Positions 12,188 to 24,103 of a stretch of DNA of 64,000 bases are shown here, one piece after another. Source of the DNA: Verrucomicrobiota bacterium. GTDB taxonomy: Bacteria > Verrucomicrobiota > Verrucomicrobiia > Limisphaerales > J093. The notes under the pieces are model-generated. The model had not been told where the DNA came from, searched no databases, and was given only the letters and a program-made list of their open reading frames with translations. Each line of letters begins with the position of its first letter. The first letter of the stretch is position 1. The DNA is taken from assembly GCA_027493615.1 (NCBI GenBank), contig JAOSKK010000012.1, forward strand, positions 310,001 through 374,000. The letters run 5' to 3'. The position numbers and the translations under genes were made by a program.

Positions 12188-14990
12188 GCCGCGAGGGGCG
12201 GGCAGCGTTGCAGACGGCACCGCGCCGGCTCTCGGGAGGCGGGCCGGAGGGCGAGAGGGATCCAGGCGAGGGATCGCTGGTGGTGCGCACGCTGCGGCGG
12301 CTGGCCGACCTGTTGTACCACTATCCGCGGGCATTCTTCTATCCGCAGGCGGTGCTGTTTCTGGTGGCGGTGCTGTACACGGTGCTGCGGCTGGAGTTCG
12401 ACACCAACCGCAACCATCTGGTGGGGGAAGACAAGAAGTATCACCAGGCCTATCTGAAGTATAAGCGCGATTTCGCCGCGCAGGACGAGCTGGTGGCGAT
12501 CGTGGAAAGCGGGGCGATCGAGAAGAACCGGCAGTTTGTCGAGCGGCTGGGGGCACGGCTGGAGCGGGAGACGAACCTGTTCACGGACGTGTTCTACAAG
12601 GGGGATCTGAAGATGATGGGGCCGAAGGCGCTGCTGTTCGTCACCAACGAGACCGTCCTCGTGGAGATGGCGCAGCGGCTGCGGGAGGCGCAGCCGATGC
12701 TGCAGCACTTCGCCCAGGTGACGAATCTGAACGCGCTGTTCCGGATGGTGATCGGCGAGTTCCGGGGGCGGCGCGCAACGGAGGGGCGGAGCCGGAGGGG
12801 CTGCTCCAGGCCCTGCCGGCGCTGGGGCGGATCGCGGACCAGGCGGCGGACGCACTGAGCCGGCCGGGGACGCCGCCGTCGCCGGGGATCACGGCGTTGT
12901 TCGGGGGCGGCGAACAGGCGGAACAGGACCTGTACATCACGTTTGCGTCGAACCGGCTTTACCTGGTGACGGCGCGGGCGCGCAGCGACGCGTTGAACGG
13001 GCTGGCCGTCGAGCGGCTGCGGGAGCTGCTGGCGGAGACGCGCGGGGGAGGTTCCGGGGTGAACGTGGGATTGACGGGAGGGCCGGTGCTCGAGGTGGAC
13101 GAGATGGCGCAATCGCAGAAAGACACCACGGTGGCGGCCGTGCTGGCGTTGGTACTCTGCGGCCTGGTGTTTGGGTTCGGGTACCAGGAGACAGGGCGCC
13201 CGGTGAAGGCGACGGCGTGTCTGCTGGTGGGACTGGCGTACACGTTCGGGTTTGCAACGCTGGTGATCGGGCATTTGAACATCCTGACGATCACCTTTCT
13301 GCCGATCCTGATCGGGCTGGCGATTGACTTCGGGATCCACCTGGTGAGCCGGTACGAGGAAGAATTGCGACACGGGCGGACGCCGCGGCAGGCGGTCGAG
13401 ATTGCGATGGTGAACACGGGACAGGGCATCTTCACAGGCTGTTTCACGACGGCCGGCGCGTTCCTGGCGATGGGCTTCACGGATTTCGACGGGATCCAGG
13501 AGATGGGGGTGATCAGCGGGGCGGGCTTGATCATCTGTCTGGTGCCGATGATGACGCTGCTGCCGGTGCTGCTGTTGCGCGGCCGGCAGAACGTGCTGGA
13601 CCAGGCGCTTCCCCGGCGGGCCCCCCCGGGCGCGAAGATCGAGGGGATCTGGCTGGACCGGCCGTGGGTGACCGTGGGCGTGGCGGCGTCGCTGTTGTTG
13701 GGGGCCGGGCTGCAACTGCCCAAGGTGTGGTTTGACTACAACCTGCTGAACCTCCAGTCGGCGGGGCTGCCCGCGGTGCAGTACGAGCACAAGCTGATTG
13801 AGGGCGCCAACCGCTCGGTGATCTTCGGCGTGGTCACGGCGTCGTCGCTCGACGAGGCGCGCGAAATGCAGCGGCGGCTCGAGGCGCAGCCCTCGGTGGC
13901 GAGCGTGGACTCGATGGTGCCGCACTTGACGGAGGACCAGAGCCGGAAGCTGGCGCTGATCCGGGACGTGAAGGCGCCGCTGGCGAGTCTGCGTTTTGCG
14001 GAGCTGGACGACAGTCCGGTGAACCTGGAGACGTTGCAGCAGACGGTACGTGCGCTCCAGGCCTATCTGGGGCTGGGAGCCTCCCTTTCGCTGCGCGGGG
14101 GCGAGGAGGCGCTTTCCGATGAGCTCCAGCAGGTGCGTCAGGCGCTCCGGCGGCTCAACGAAGCCATCGGCCGCACGGAGCCCGAGGAGGCGCGACGGAA
14201 GCTGGGGGCCTTTCAGCGGGCGCTTTTGTTGGACCTGCAGGAGACGCTGGCGGCCATCCAGCACCAGGACGACCGGGCGCCGCTGCAGCCGGAGGATCTG
14301 CCGTTGCCGCTGCGGCACCGGTTTGTGAGCAAGAGCGGGGACAGGTTCCTGCTGCAGGTGAATCCGCGGTCCAACGTCTGGGAGCGGGTGAACCAGAAGG
14401 TGTTTGTGCGGGAACTGCGCGAGGTCTTCCCGGCGGCGACGGGCGAGCCGGTGCAGTTGTACGAGTACACGTCGCTGCTGAAGGACAGCTACGTGGAGGC
14501 GGCCTACTACGCGTTGGGGGCGGTGGTGGTGCTGGTGCTGCTCCACTTCCGCAGCGTGTTCTGCGTGCTGCTGGCGTTGGTACCCGTGGGGCTGGGGACG
14601 ATGTGGCTGGCGGGATTCATGGGCGCGGCGGGGGTGCCGTTCAATCCGGCCAACATCATGACGCTGCCGCTGGTGGTGGGCGTGGGCGTGACCAACGGCA
14701 TTCACGTGCTGAACCGTTTCGCCGAGGAACACGATCCGCACATCTTCGGGCGGAGCACGGGACGAGCGGTGCTGCTCTCGGCGCTGACGACGATTTTCGG
14801 TTTCGGGAGCCTGATGGTGGCGGAGCATGCCGGCATCGCGAGCCTGGGGCTGGTGATGGCGGTGGGGACGGCCACGTGCATGGTGGCGGGGTTGACGGTG
14901 CTGCCGGCGCTGCTGCGCCTGCTCGGTCGGTGCGGGTGGAGCCTGCCGGGAAAGCGGGCGGGGAAGGGGGCCTACGTAAAGGCTTCGTGA
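12184..14990 (+). CDS. RND/MMPL-family exporter, HpnN-like (one frameshift)
   Basis: A large inner-membrane transporter of the MMPL branch of the RND superfamily. A first transmembrane helix (about residues 46-66) precedes a periplasmic domain. Helical bundles follow around LALVLCGLVFGFGYQ, ILIGLAIDFGIHLVSRYEEE and LSALTTIFGFGSLMVAEHAG, repeated in the two halves as usual for RND proteins. Hopanoid transporters of the HpnN type have this layout, so lipid export is a reasonable guess, but the substrate is unknown. The frame changes near 12770, where one G appears to be missing. After repair the linker reads ARNGGAEPEGLLQALPALGR. Total about 935 residues. The ATG overlaps the yebC stop. Confidence 0.82.
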
Positions 14991-15109
14991 GGCACGCGGC
15001 TTCACGAGGGCCGCGGTGGGTCGCTTGTGAAGTCCCCGGGGGTCTGCTACTCTGCGACGTTGGATTGATGCACAGAGAGCCGAACTGAGAAATCAAACTG
15101 GACAACCTT

Positions 15110-15739
<630 letters not shown>

Positions 15740-15775
15740 CCTCGCTTTCCCGATTCCAAGCCACATCTTGTCCGG

Positions 15776-17246
15776 GTGATGGCGACACACTCCCCCGCAA
15801 GCGTAGTTCCCCGGACAGGTTTCCGCCGGTCCGGCGCGCCCGCGCGATGGCTGGTGCCGGTGCTGGTGGTTTCCGGGTGGGTGGCTCTGGCCCTCGCCCA
15901 GGACCGGTTACCCGCCGCGCCGAACGTCGAGGTCGAGGAGGATGTTTACACCTACGTGGACGCCCAGAACGGGGCGGGGCCGATGTGGTGTTACGGGTCC
16001 ACCTGCCTGGTGCGGCTGGGGGAACAGGTGTTCGCCTCGGGACTGGAAACGGTGCCGGGGGCCAGGCCCTTGAACAACTGCCGCTGGGTGTTGTTCGAGC
16101 GGAAGGAGGACGGCTGGCGGAGGATGCGCGCGGAGTTGTTCAGCCTGACGCGCGAACCTTCGCCGGTGGCGGGGTTCGGGGCCGGCGATTCGGGGCGGGT
16201 GTTCTTGTCCGCTCATCCGACGCTGCAGCCTGATCAGGAAGCGGGCGGGCCCGGTCCGAAATCATCGAATTCCCGGCTGCGGACGTGGCGAGGTCACGGC
16301 GGGTGCACACGATTGACTGGGGCCGGGCCGAACTGACCGAGCATTCGTACCGGAGTTTTGCGGCGGATGGCCGGAACGGGGAGATGATCCTGTTCGTGAA
16401 CTCGGGGAACTGGGGGGTGTACTGGTCGTTCATGGATCGCGCGGGGATCTGGTCGATGGCGCAGGAACTGCGCTGGCCCTGGGGAGCCACGTACGAAACG
16501 CCGCAGCCCGTCCGGATCTGCTATCCGAACGTGATGCTGAAGGACGGCGCGGTGTATTTCTGCGGGGTGAGCGACATCAAGGAACCCAAGCAGGCGTGGC
16601 GGGACTTCAAGAGGGAGCTGACGGGCAAGGAGTGGGACTACGATTTCCGCCGGCTGTTCTACATCCGGGCGCCCAACATCCGGGATGGGTTGTTCGGGAG
16701 CTGGGTGGAGGTGGCGAGCCGGGAGGACACGTGCGGATGGATCAGTCCGGGCGACCTCTGGGTGGACGACGAAGCTCGGGTCCACCTGGTGTGGCAAGAG
16801 CGGGCGATTGACGAGCGGTTGCGCCCGAAGTTCTTTCCGGCGGCACGCCAAAGCTACTCAATCCGGTATGCGCGGCTGCGGAACGACGAGGTGCAGTTCC
16901 GGCGGACGCTGGTGATCGCCGAGGAGGGGGGACGGAACCAGGCTCCAAGGAGCTGCCGGCGTCCCCGCGGTTCCAGATCACGCCGGACCAGCGGATGTTC
17001 GTGGTGTACTACGTGGGTGGCAGGACTCAGGAGGGCGAGGCGGTTTCCGAGAACCGGCTGCTCGAGATTCTTCCCAACGGCCAGACGACAGCGCCGGTGA
17101 AGCTGCCGCTGCAACACCCGCTCGATCGGTACTTCACCGCGACGCCGCGAGCCGGGTCACCCCTGTCGAACACGCTGGAGATGCTCGGCACCCGGGCAGG
17201 GAAGCCGCTGACCATCAGCTACGCGCGGGTCCGCCTCCTGCCCTGA
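15776..17246 (+). CDS. Secreted protein, probable beta-propeller (BNR-like), unknown function (two frameshifts)
   Basis: An N-terminal hydrophobic signal sequence (WLVPVLVVSGWVALALAQ) indicates export. The body has repeated short blocks of the kind seen in BNR/sialidase-like propellers, for example GEMILFVNSGNWGVYWSFMD, DGAVYFCGVSDIKEP and DDEARVHLVWQERA, but no complete Asp-box I would swear to. The frame changes at about 16250 (one C missing before RSEIIEFPAADVARS) and about 16928 (one G missing in a run, restoring GTEPGSKELPASPRF). Repaired length is about 490 residues. The stop lies 1 bp from the stop of the convergent TldE-like gene. Confidence 0.6.
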
Positions 17247-17247
17247 A

Positions 17248-18935
17248 TCAGCGTCGGGCCCGGGGCGGGGGCAGGAGGGGGAGTGCGTCGAACTCCTCCC
17301 GAATGCGCTGGAGCTCGAGGTCATCGAACAGGAGCGGTGGCGCGATGACGGCGACGGGGGGAGTGATGCCGACGTAACCGAACCCGACGTGGTTGAAAAC
17401 GCGGGGCTGGAGCCCTGCGGCCACGATGTGGCGCAAGGCACGTACCTCGACGGGCGCAAACTCGAGGCCCCGCACAGGCGTTTCCTGGCCGTCCTTGACC
17501 GAGACCTTGTAGACCCCCACCGGATCCCCCAATCGGCCAGGTTCGCCGGCGCCCGGTCGATTGAAGTAGCGGATGAGGTCGGGTCGGCTCGAGAACGCGC
17601 CGGGCACCTGGAGGGTGGTGACGCGGAGGGCAAACTCGAGGCCTTCGTCGCGGGCAGCGGCGAGCAACTCGGTCTTGAGGTCTTCGGGCGAGAGGCCCTT
17701 CTGGTCTTCGATAAAGAGGTTGGCGATATGGGCCTGGGGCGCGCTGTTGGCGGGGCTGCGGGCGTGCCCGGTGGAACCGGACAGCTTGCGAAGGGGAGCG
17801 CGGGAGCGGCACAGGGCGGTGAGGCGGCCGTCGGTGACGAGGTCGAGGCGGGCCGCAGCGACCGCTTCGTCGTCGTAGAGATAATGGCCGACCAGGGTCT
17901 CTCCCTGGTGGGTGACCTGGGTGGGGTCGTCCCAGACGCGGAAGGAGGCGGGGAACAGGCGGGTTCCGAGGCGGGCTTCGAGGTTGAGCGTGGCGGGACG
18001 GCGGGTTTCGCCGACGGCTTCCGGGCGGCCCGCGAATGCCCTCGCCCAGGAGCGAGTAGATGAGCTGGGGTCCGGCAAGGGCGTCGAACAGGACGGGGCC
18101 GGCGTAACGTTCGAGGACTTCGGCCTCGCGGCGCTGGCGGAGTCCGGTCACCAGCGCTTCCACGTCCTGGAGGAGCGTCTGCATCGAAGGCAGGTCGGCC
18201 ACCGTCCGGCCGGCGTAGAACCGGCCATCCGAAAGCCGCATGCCGTCCGGCGCCTGGACCTGGGCGGAGAAGGCCAGGACCGCTCCGGTGTCGGGCACGC
18301 GGAGGCGCGTGCCCTCCGAGTTCACGAAATAGAGGTCCTGCGCACCGGCGACAAGCTGCACGCCGGACTCGAGTATCTCGGGGAAGCGCAGGAATCGGGC
18401 GGAAAGCTCGCTCAGGCGGATACGCCAGGCGGCTTCATCGAACTCAAGGCGCGCCGGCGGGCCCGTCTGACGGATCGGCGGGGCGGCGGAGAAATCGGGG
18501 GGACGATCGACGATGTGTTTGTCCCGGAGATAGGCGCGTTTGCGGGTGAGGGTCTCGACGGCGTTCTTGTAGTCGCGGTCGGTGGCGAGCCAGAGGGCGT
18601 GGCGCAGGGCGCGGTAATCATCGGTCAGGGGGAGCGACGCTTGCTCGATGGGATTGCCGAAGCCAAACCCGCCGTCGGCGAAGTTGGTGTTGTCCAGCTC
18701 GAAGGACCCGACGCGCACCTGGGTGCGGAGTTCGCGTTGGCGGGTGCGGTAGCTGCTGAGGAGCGCGCCGTCGGCCGCGGTGAGGGTGTGGGCCAGGCTG
18801 TCTTCCACGCGGTACTGGATAAAGTAAGGCCGGTCGAGCCCGGGCATCTCGAGGGTCCGAGCCCGGTCAAGTTCATCGGTGAGGGCCTGGAATAGGATCT
18901 CGCCATCGGGGGTGGCCTCGACCGCCGCGGCCTCC
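17248..18935 (-). CDS. TldE/PmbA-like partner protein, apparently joined to the upstream TldD-like gene
   Basis: This half resembles the preceding TldD-like protein along its length. Examples are ILFQALTDELDRARTLEMPG and PYFIQYRVEDSLAHTLTAAD near the start, and a C-terminal barrel region. It lacks the HExxxH metal motif; the equivalent position reads FDALAGPQLIYSLLGEGIRG. That fits the inactive TldE role in TldD/TldE heterodimers. A frameshift near 18035 (one extra G) separates it from GRPEAVGETRRPATLNLEAR. No stop codon, signal peptide or good start codon lies between it and the TldD-like part once the frame is repaired near 18956, so the boundary given here is approximate. Confidence 0.65.
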
Positions 18936-20633
18936 AGGGGCGAAGGAAGCAGCGGGGGCGGTCCTGCTGGCGGCGGCGCTTCTCCACCTCGATCTGGGCC
19001 ACCAGAATGCTGGGGAGATGGCCGAGACAGGCACGTTGCCCGATTCGGCGCCGCAGGTGCCGTTGAAAACCGCGGGGTCATCGCCCGCCGCGAGGATCTT
19101 TGAGAAGCTGGTGAGAGGGGTGCCGACGATGTCCACGCCGCGCACGAGCTCGTCGGGTCGGCCATCGGCGAAGACACGGTAGACGACGACGGGGAGGACC
19201 TTGAAGGACTGGGCGCTCATGCGGCGGGTGCCGGTAAAGCCGCCGGCAATATCCTCGAAGAGCAGGCCGAAGGGTTTGCCCTGGCGCCGACATTCCTCGA
19301 GCAACTGGCGGCGCAGTTCGGCAAACGGCACCTGCTTCTCGGACTCGACGATCAGGTTGCCCATGCGCGACACGACGTCGCGACCCGGCTCGCGACGACC
19401 ATGGCCGTTGGAGCGAGGGAAGCCTTCGAGCGGCGAACGGGACAGGAGGAAGGTGCGGAGGGTGCCGTTCTCGACGAGCACGGTGTTCTGGGCCGGCACA
19501 CCTTCGTCATCAAACCGGTAATACCCGCGGAGATCCTGCCCCTGGAACGTGGCGAGGGTGGGATCATCGCGGACGTTGAGAAACCCGGGCAGGATGGGCT
19601 GACCGACTTTGCGGGCGAAGGTCTGGCCCTCTTCGACGTCCTTCTGGCGGTGGCCCTCGATGCGGTGGCCGAAGATCTCGTGGAAGAACACGCCGCTGGC
19701 GCGGTTGCGGAGGATGGCCGGACCGGTGAAGGGCTCGATGAGCGGGGCCTGGCGCAGCGCGAGCACCTGGCGGATGATGCCCTCGAAGGCCTGGGCGATG
19801 GCGGTCTCGTCCGGTAAACCCGCCTCGCTGGCAGCGTCGAAGGCGAAGGACTGGTCCAACTCCATGCCGTCCTCCGCCTTGGTGCCGGCGGACAGCATGA
19901 CGCGCCAGAGCTGGCGCCCGGTCTCGAGCCGGGTGCCTTCGCTGGTGACCATCCAGCGGTGTTCGGCTCCTCCGGTGAGCATCACGGAGGAGCGGTAAAG
20001 CAGGGGATGCTGCCGGGCGAGGGCCGAGACGCGGTCGAGTCGCTGGCGCCAGGCGTCACGGTCGAACGCGAGGGGGACGGGCGGGTCGCGATGCACGGCG
20101 GGGGTTTCGCGGGTGAAATCCCCCGACTGATCGTCCTCGTCCACCTGGGTCGTGCGATTGGTCAGGACCCGCTGGTAACGTTTGGCGGCAGACTTGAACG
20201 CCCGGTCGGTCGCCCGCCACACGGCCTGCTGGAGGGCATCGCGGTTGTCGCTGAGGCTGACCTCGACCGCGCCGCCGAACAACTGGTCCGAGAGATCGAA
20301 GCCGGGATCGGCCCCACGGATCTGGTGCGTGCTGTCGAGTTCATAGTCCCCGACGCGGGCGTCGACCTGGAGGAAGCGGCGGTGGAAGTCCTGATCGCGC
20401 AGCGGGGCGCCCAAGGCGGCCTCGAGGGTGGTCACCTGGCGTTCGGTCACCGTGTAGGCCAGGTAGTAGGGCCGGGTGCCATCCGGCATGGCGAGGTTCG
20501 CCATGGCATAGTCCAATTCCTCGGTCAGCCAGTTGGTGAGCGGGCTGCGCGGGGTTTCGGTCTCAGCCGCCTCGAGGCGGGCGCCGTGTTGGAGGGCAAG
20601 GCCGACGATGCAAAATGCCAGGACGATTCTCAT
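18936..20633 (-). CDS. TldD-like metallopeptidase (U62), exported (frameshift near 3' end)
   Basis: TldD-type proteases act on peptides and modified precursors. The N-terminus (MRIVLAFCIVGLALQHG) is a signal peptide. The metal site is present as VFFHEIFGHRIEGHRQ, matching the HExxxH signature of TldD. Two further landmarks are RMGNLIVESEKQVPF and TGTRRMSAQSFKVLPVVVYR. The C-terminus is broken near 19013, where one C is missing; repair gives SAISPSILVAQIEVEKRRRQ and then continues into the TldE-like half without a stop. The ATG at 20633 is chosen because it begins the signal peptide. The gene follows xerD on the same strand after about 217 bp. Confidence 0.75.
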
Positions 20634-20850
20634 TACCGGAGTGTCATGTTGCGCGGGCAGGCCCGGAACCTTCCCCAAGCCCGCGCCGCCGCACCGGCCG
20701 GGAGACCCGGTCAGGTCAAGGCCGACGGCAGAGTGTCGCAGCGGATCGAGCCAAGTCAACCGACGTGGCCGCGCGGGGCAGGTCGCGCGGAGGATCATGC
20801 TCGGGGACGTGGGGTGGTCTTCCGCTTCCGGACCCTCCGGGCTGGCGGAA

Positions 20851-21771
20851 TCAGGCCCGCGGGTGGTACTTGCGGTGGACCTCGCGAAGGCGGGTGCCGG
20901 CGACGTGGGTGTAGATCTCCGTCGTGGCGATGCTGGCATGGCCGAGGAGTTCCTGGATGACCCGGAGGTCGGCACCGTGCTCGAGGAGGTGAGTGGCGAA
21001 ACTGTGCCGCAGCATGTGCGGCGTCACGGGACAGGTGAGGCCGGCGCGGCGGGCGCGCTGTTTGAGCCGCAGCCACAGTGTGACCGCGGCGAAGGGCGTG
21101 CCGCGCTGGGTGAGGAAAGCGGCCGCGGGCGACCGGGAGGTCACGAGCCGGGGGCGGCCGGCGTCAAGATAATGCCGGAGGGCCGCCACGGCAGCGCGGC
21201 CTACGGGCACGACGCGTTCCTTGTTGCCCTTACCGATAACGGTGACGAAGCCGGCGTCGAGATGCAGTTGTTCGAGCCGCAGGTGGCGGAGTTCGGCGAG
21301 GCGAAGCCCGGAGGCGTAGGCGAGTTCAAGGACGGCCTGGTCACAGAGGTCGCGAGGGGTGGGTTGGGGAACCGGTTGCAGGAGGGCGGTGATCTCGGCG
21401 TCGGTGAGGGACTTGGGCAGGCGCTTCCAACGGCGGGGCAGGCTCAGATGCTCGGCCACATTCTCGGGGAGGAGATGTTCGGCTTCGCAGAAGCGGTAGA
21501 ACGCCCGCAGGGCGGCGATTTCGAGGTGCAGGGTCTCGGGGCTGATCCGGCGCGTGGAGTCCTCGGGCTGGCGCGCCAGGGCGCGGGTGCGCTCGTGCTG
21601 GAGAAAGGCGGTGAGGTGCGTCAGGGTGACCTCGCGCCAATGGCGGATACCCTGCGTCTTGGCCCAGGCGACGAAAGTCTCGAGCTGGGCCTGGTACGTG
21701 CGCTGGGTCAGTTCAGCCTGGCCCCGCTCGTGCCGCAGGTACTGCAGAAAATCTTCGATGAGCTCGTGCAT
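20851..21771 (-). CDS. xerD: Tyrosine recombinase XerD
   Basis: XerC/XerD recombinases resolve chromosome dimers at dif. The N-terminal SAM-like DNA-binding domain contains IEDFLQYLRHERGQAELTQR. The catalytic domain shows the Arg in YASGLRLAELRHLRLEQL, the Lys in GKGNKERVVPVG, the HxxR box in TPHMLRHSFATHLLEHG, and LGHASIATTEIYTHV with the nucleophilic Tyr. Length is 306 residues and the frame is intact. XerD is favoured over XerC on overall resemblance, with moderate certainty. The start is ATG at 21771; the frame stays open upstream through repeat sequence, which I treat as noncoding. Confidence 0.88.
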   Translation of the reverse strand: MHELIEDFLQYLRHERGQAELTQRTYQAQLETFVAWAKTQGIRHWREVTLTHLTAFLQHERTRALARQPEDSTRRISPETLHLEIAALRAFYRFCEAEHLLPENVAEHLSLPRRWKRLPKSLTDAEITALLQPVPQPTPRDLCDQAVLELAYASGLRLAELRHLRLEQLHLDAGFVTVIGKGNKERVVPVGRAAVAALRHYLDAGRPRLVTSRSPAAAFLTQRGTPFAAVTLWLRLKQRARRAGLTCPVTPHMLRHSFATHLLEHGADLRVIQELLGHASIATTEIYTHVAGTRLREVHRKYHPRA

Positions 21772-21798
21772 GGTCGGAGGCCGCTCTCCAGGGGACGG

Positions 21799-21820
21799 GT
21801 GCAGGCTGGAAGCCCGCACC
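21799..21820. repeat. Palindromic repeat B, copy 1
   Basis: The 22-nt unit is a near-perfect hairpin (GTGCAGGCT - GGA - AGCCCGCAC) followed by CACAAC. Closely related units occur at 61508, 62304 and 63888. A second half-unit (AAGCCTGCACGAC) follows at about 21834. Confidence 0.8.
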
Positions 21821-21873
21821 ACAACTCGGTGGGAAGCCTGCACGACAACGAGGAGGGAGGACAAGGGAGGGTA

Positions 21874-21960
21874 CGACGGTGGGACGGTGGGACGGTAGGA
21901 GTCGAGGTGACGAGACTCAGACGGGGTGGAGGATGCGACGGTGGGACGGTGGGACAGTGG
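21874..21960. repeat. Interspersed repeat A, copy 2
   Basis: Two blocks of GACGGTGG tandem units (about 21874-21897 and 21936-21960) flank the 23-nt core at 21898-21920, which is identical to 11084-11106. It lies in the 283-bp gap between xerD and aroC. Confidence 0.75.
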
Positions 21961-22054
21961 GGGGCGTTCGAATCGACCGAGTGGCGGCGTTCGGAACGAG
22001 TGCTGCCTCGCTGGGGGTTTGACCCGGCGGTGGCGTCCCGCATACTCGGCGGTC

Positions 22055-23131
22055 ATGGCGAACACATTCGGCCGGCTGTTTCGCGTCACCACCTGGGGCG
22101 AGTCCCACGGGGGGGGTGTCGGGGTGGTGGTGGACGGGTGCCCGCCGCGGCTGGCGCTGAGCGAGGCTGATGTTCAGCCAGACCTGGACCGGCGACGACC
22201 GGGTCAGTCCTCGCTGGTCAGTCCCCGCAAGGAGAGTGACCGGGTGCAGATTCTGTCCGGGGTGTTCGAGGGGTTGACGCTGGGCACGCCGATCGCCATG
22301 TGGGTAAGGAACGAAGATGCGCGTTCGGAGGCCTACAGCGAGATGGCGACCAAGTTCCGGCCTTCCCACGCTGATTACACCTACCAGATGAAGTATGGGC
22401 ATCGGGCCTGGCCGGGGGCGGCCGGAGCAGCGCACGGGAGACCGTGGGGCGGGTGGCGGCGGGGGCGATTGCGAAGAAGTTGCTGCGCGAGCGCTTTGGG
22501 GTCGAGATCCTGGCCTGTGTCACCCAGGTGCAAGACCTCGCGGCGGCCGTGGATCCTGAGACCGTCCAGGCGAGCGGGATCGAGGCAAACCCCGTGCGGT
22601 GCCCGGACGCGGCGGTGGCGGAAGCCATGATCCAGCGGATCGAGCAGCGCCGCCGGGAAGGCGACAGCGTGGGCGGCGTGGTGCTGGGCGTTGCGCGGGG
22701 GGTGCCGCCGGGCTGGGGCGAACCCGTGTTCGACCGGCTCGAGGCGGATCTCGGGAAGGCCATGTTGAGCCTGCCCGCTTCCAAGGGCTTCGACATCGGG
22801 TCGGGTTTCGACGGCATCCGGATGACGGGCCGCGAGCACAATGATGCCTTCCGAAATGTGGGCGGGCGCGTACGCACGGTGACCAATCGCAGCGGCGGTG
22901 TGCAGGGGGATCAGCAACGGCGAAACCATCTACTTCCGCGTGGCCTTCAAGCCGGTGGCGACGGTGATGCATGAGCAGGACACCGTGGACGAGCGCTTTG
23001 CGGACACCACGCTGAAGGGGCGGGGGCGGCACGACCCCTGTGTGTTGCCCCGGGCGGTGCCGCTGGTCGAGGCAATGACCGCGCTGGTGCTGGCGGACCA
23101 TGCGCTGCGGCATCACGCGCAGTGCGAGTGA
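22055..23131 (+). CDS. aroC: Chorismate synthase AroC (two frameshifts)
   Basis: AroC converts 5-enolpyruvylshikimate-3-phosphate to chorismate using reduced FMN. The N-terminal signature [20 protein letters not shown] is complete, then [20 protein letters not shown], and a C-terminal block [20 protein letters not shown]. Two Gs are missing. Near 22415, repair gives [20 protein letters not shown], the conserved FMN-binding region. Near 22906, repair gives [20 protein letters not shown]. The restored protein is about 358 residues, normal for AroC. ATG at 22055 starts the family-typical MANTFGRLF. Confidence 0.92.
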
Positions 23132-23173
23132 GGGCACCGCGTGTGCGGCGGAACGAACGGTTGACGGGGGCGG

Positions 23174-23977
23174 GTGGCAGGCGAATGCTCGGGAATGCTC
23201 GCCCACACACGGAGTCCGAGGTCCTTCCCAAGTCGGAGCGAAGCGCGGCGGTGCGGTCGGCCTGCCGGGTGGAGGGGAGCGGCCTTCACGCTGATCGAGT
23301 TGCTGGTGGTGATCGCCATCATCGCCATTCTGGCCGGCATGCTGCTGCCGGCGCTGGGGCGCGCCAAGGCGCAGGCGCACTCCGCCCTGTGCAAGAACAA
23401 CCTCAAGCAGATCGGCCTGGCAACCTTCATGTACGCGGACGACAACAGCGATCAGTTGCCGTTCGCGTGGTGGTACTACGCGGCCTATGACAGCGCCGAC
23501 TCGAACAACTTTCAGACCCTGCTGATTCCCTACGTGGCGAAGCTGAAGTTCGCGTCCGGCAACACGACCGAGTCGAGCGATTTCGCCAAGAACGTCTTCC
23601 GGTGTCCGGTGCGCATCAAGGAGAACCACTGGCGGCAGTACAAGAACTACCCGGGCTTCTCGAACCCCTGGAAGATCAGCTACGCGATGAGCCAGTACAC
23701 ACTGAGCAGTTATCCGCCCAGCGTCACCAGCCCGCGGACGGTCAAGCTCAGCGCGGTCGTGAGCCCCACCACGGCCCTGGGCACGGTCGACGTGTCGTAC
23801 GAGTTGAACCATCCCGCCGTGATCTCGCTCGGGCGGGGGCGGACGGTTTCTGGGACGTGGGCTACAAGCATGGCCAAACCCATCCGGGGGAAGGCGAACG
23901 TGGTGTACCTGGACGGTCATGCCGGACAATTCTCCGCGCGGCAGACGAACGACGTGGTGCTGAACTTCAAGCCTTGA
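23174..23977 (+). CDS. Prepilin-type (type II pseudopilin-like) surface protein
   Basis: The class III prepilin signal is very clear: [20 protein letters not shown] followed by [11 protein letters not shown]. The rest has a small globular C-terminal domain ending [20 protein letters not shown], the VxFxDGH-like block common in Verrucomicrobiota and Planctomycetota pseudopilins. Such proteins are cleaved by a prepilin peptidase; their individual roles are unknown. The start codon is uncertain. GTG at 23174 gives a long leader of about 36 residues, and sequence upstream of [11 protein letters not shown] does not look conserved. The frame is intact. Confidence 0.8.
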   Translation: MAGECSGMLAHTRSPRSFPSRSEARRCGRPAGWRGAAFTLIELLVVIAIIAILAGMLLPALGRAKAQAHSALCKNNLKQIGLATFMYADDNSDQLPFAWWYYAAYDSADSNNFQTLLIPYVAKLKFASGNTTESSDFAKNVFRCPVRIKENHWRQYKNYPGFSNPWKISYAMSQYTLSSYPPSVTSPRTVKLSAVVSPTTALGTVDVSYELNHPAVISLGRGRTVSGTWATSMAKPIRGKANVVYLDGHAGQFSARQTNDVVLNFKP

Positions 23978-24103
23978 GCGGAATTTCGCGTTGTCGGCCC
24001 GCGGTCCAACCCGTACTGTCGCCGCGTCCAGTTCCGCTGGGTTCCTTCCGGTCTGTTCCCCGATCCCGGTTTCGAAGCCCCGGACTGGTTGTCATTCGCT
24101 CGG

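Noticed and set aside
12594..15005. An 803-residue minus-strand frame opposite the RND exporter
   Set aside because: It is rich in Arg, His, Pro and Gln, as expected for the antisense of a GC-rich membrane-protein gene.
21874..21960. Possible CRISPR-like array from the repeated GACGGTGG units
   Set aside because: The units are 8 bp in direct tandem without spacers, and no cas genes are present.
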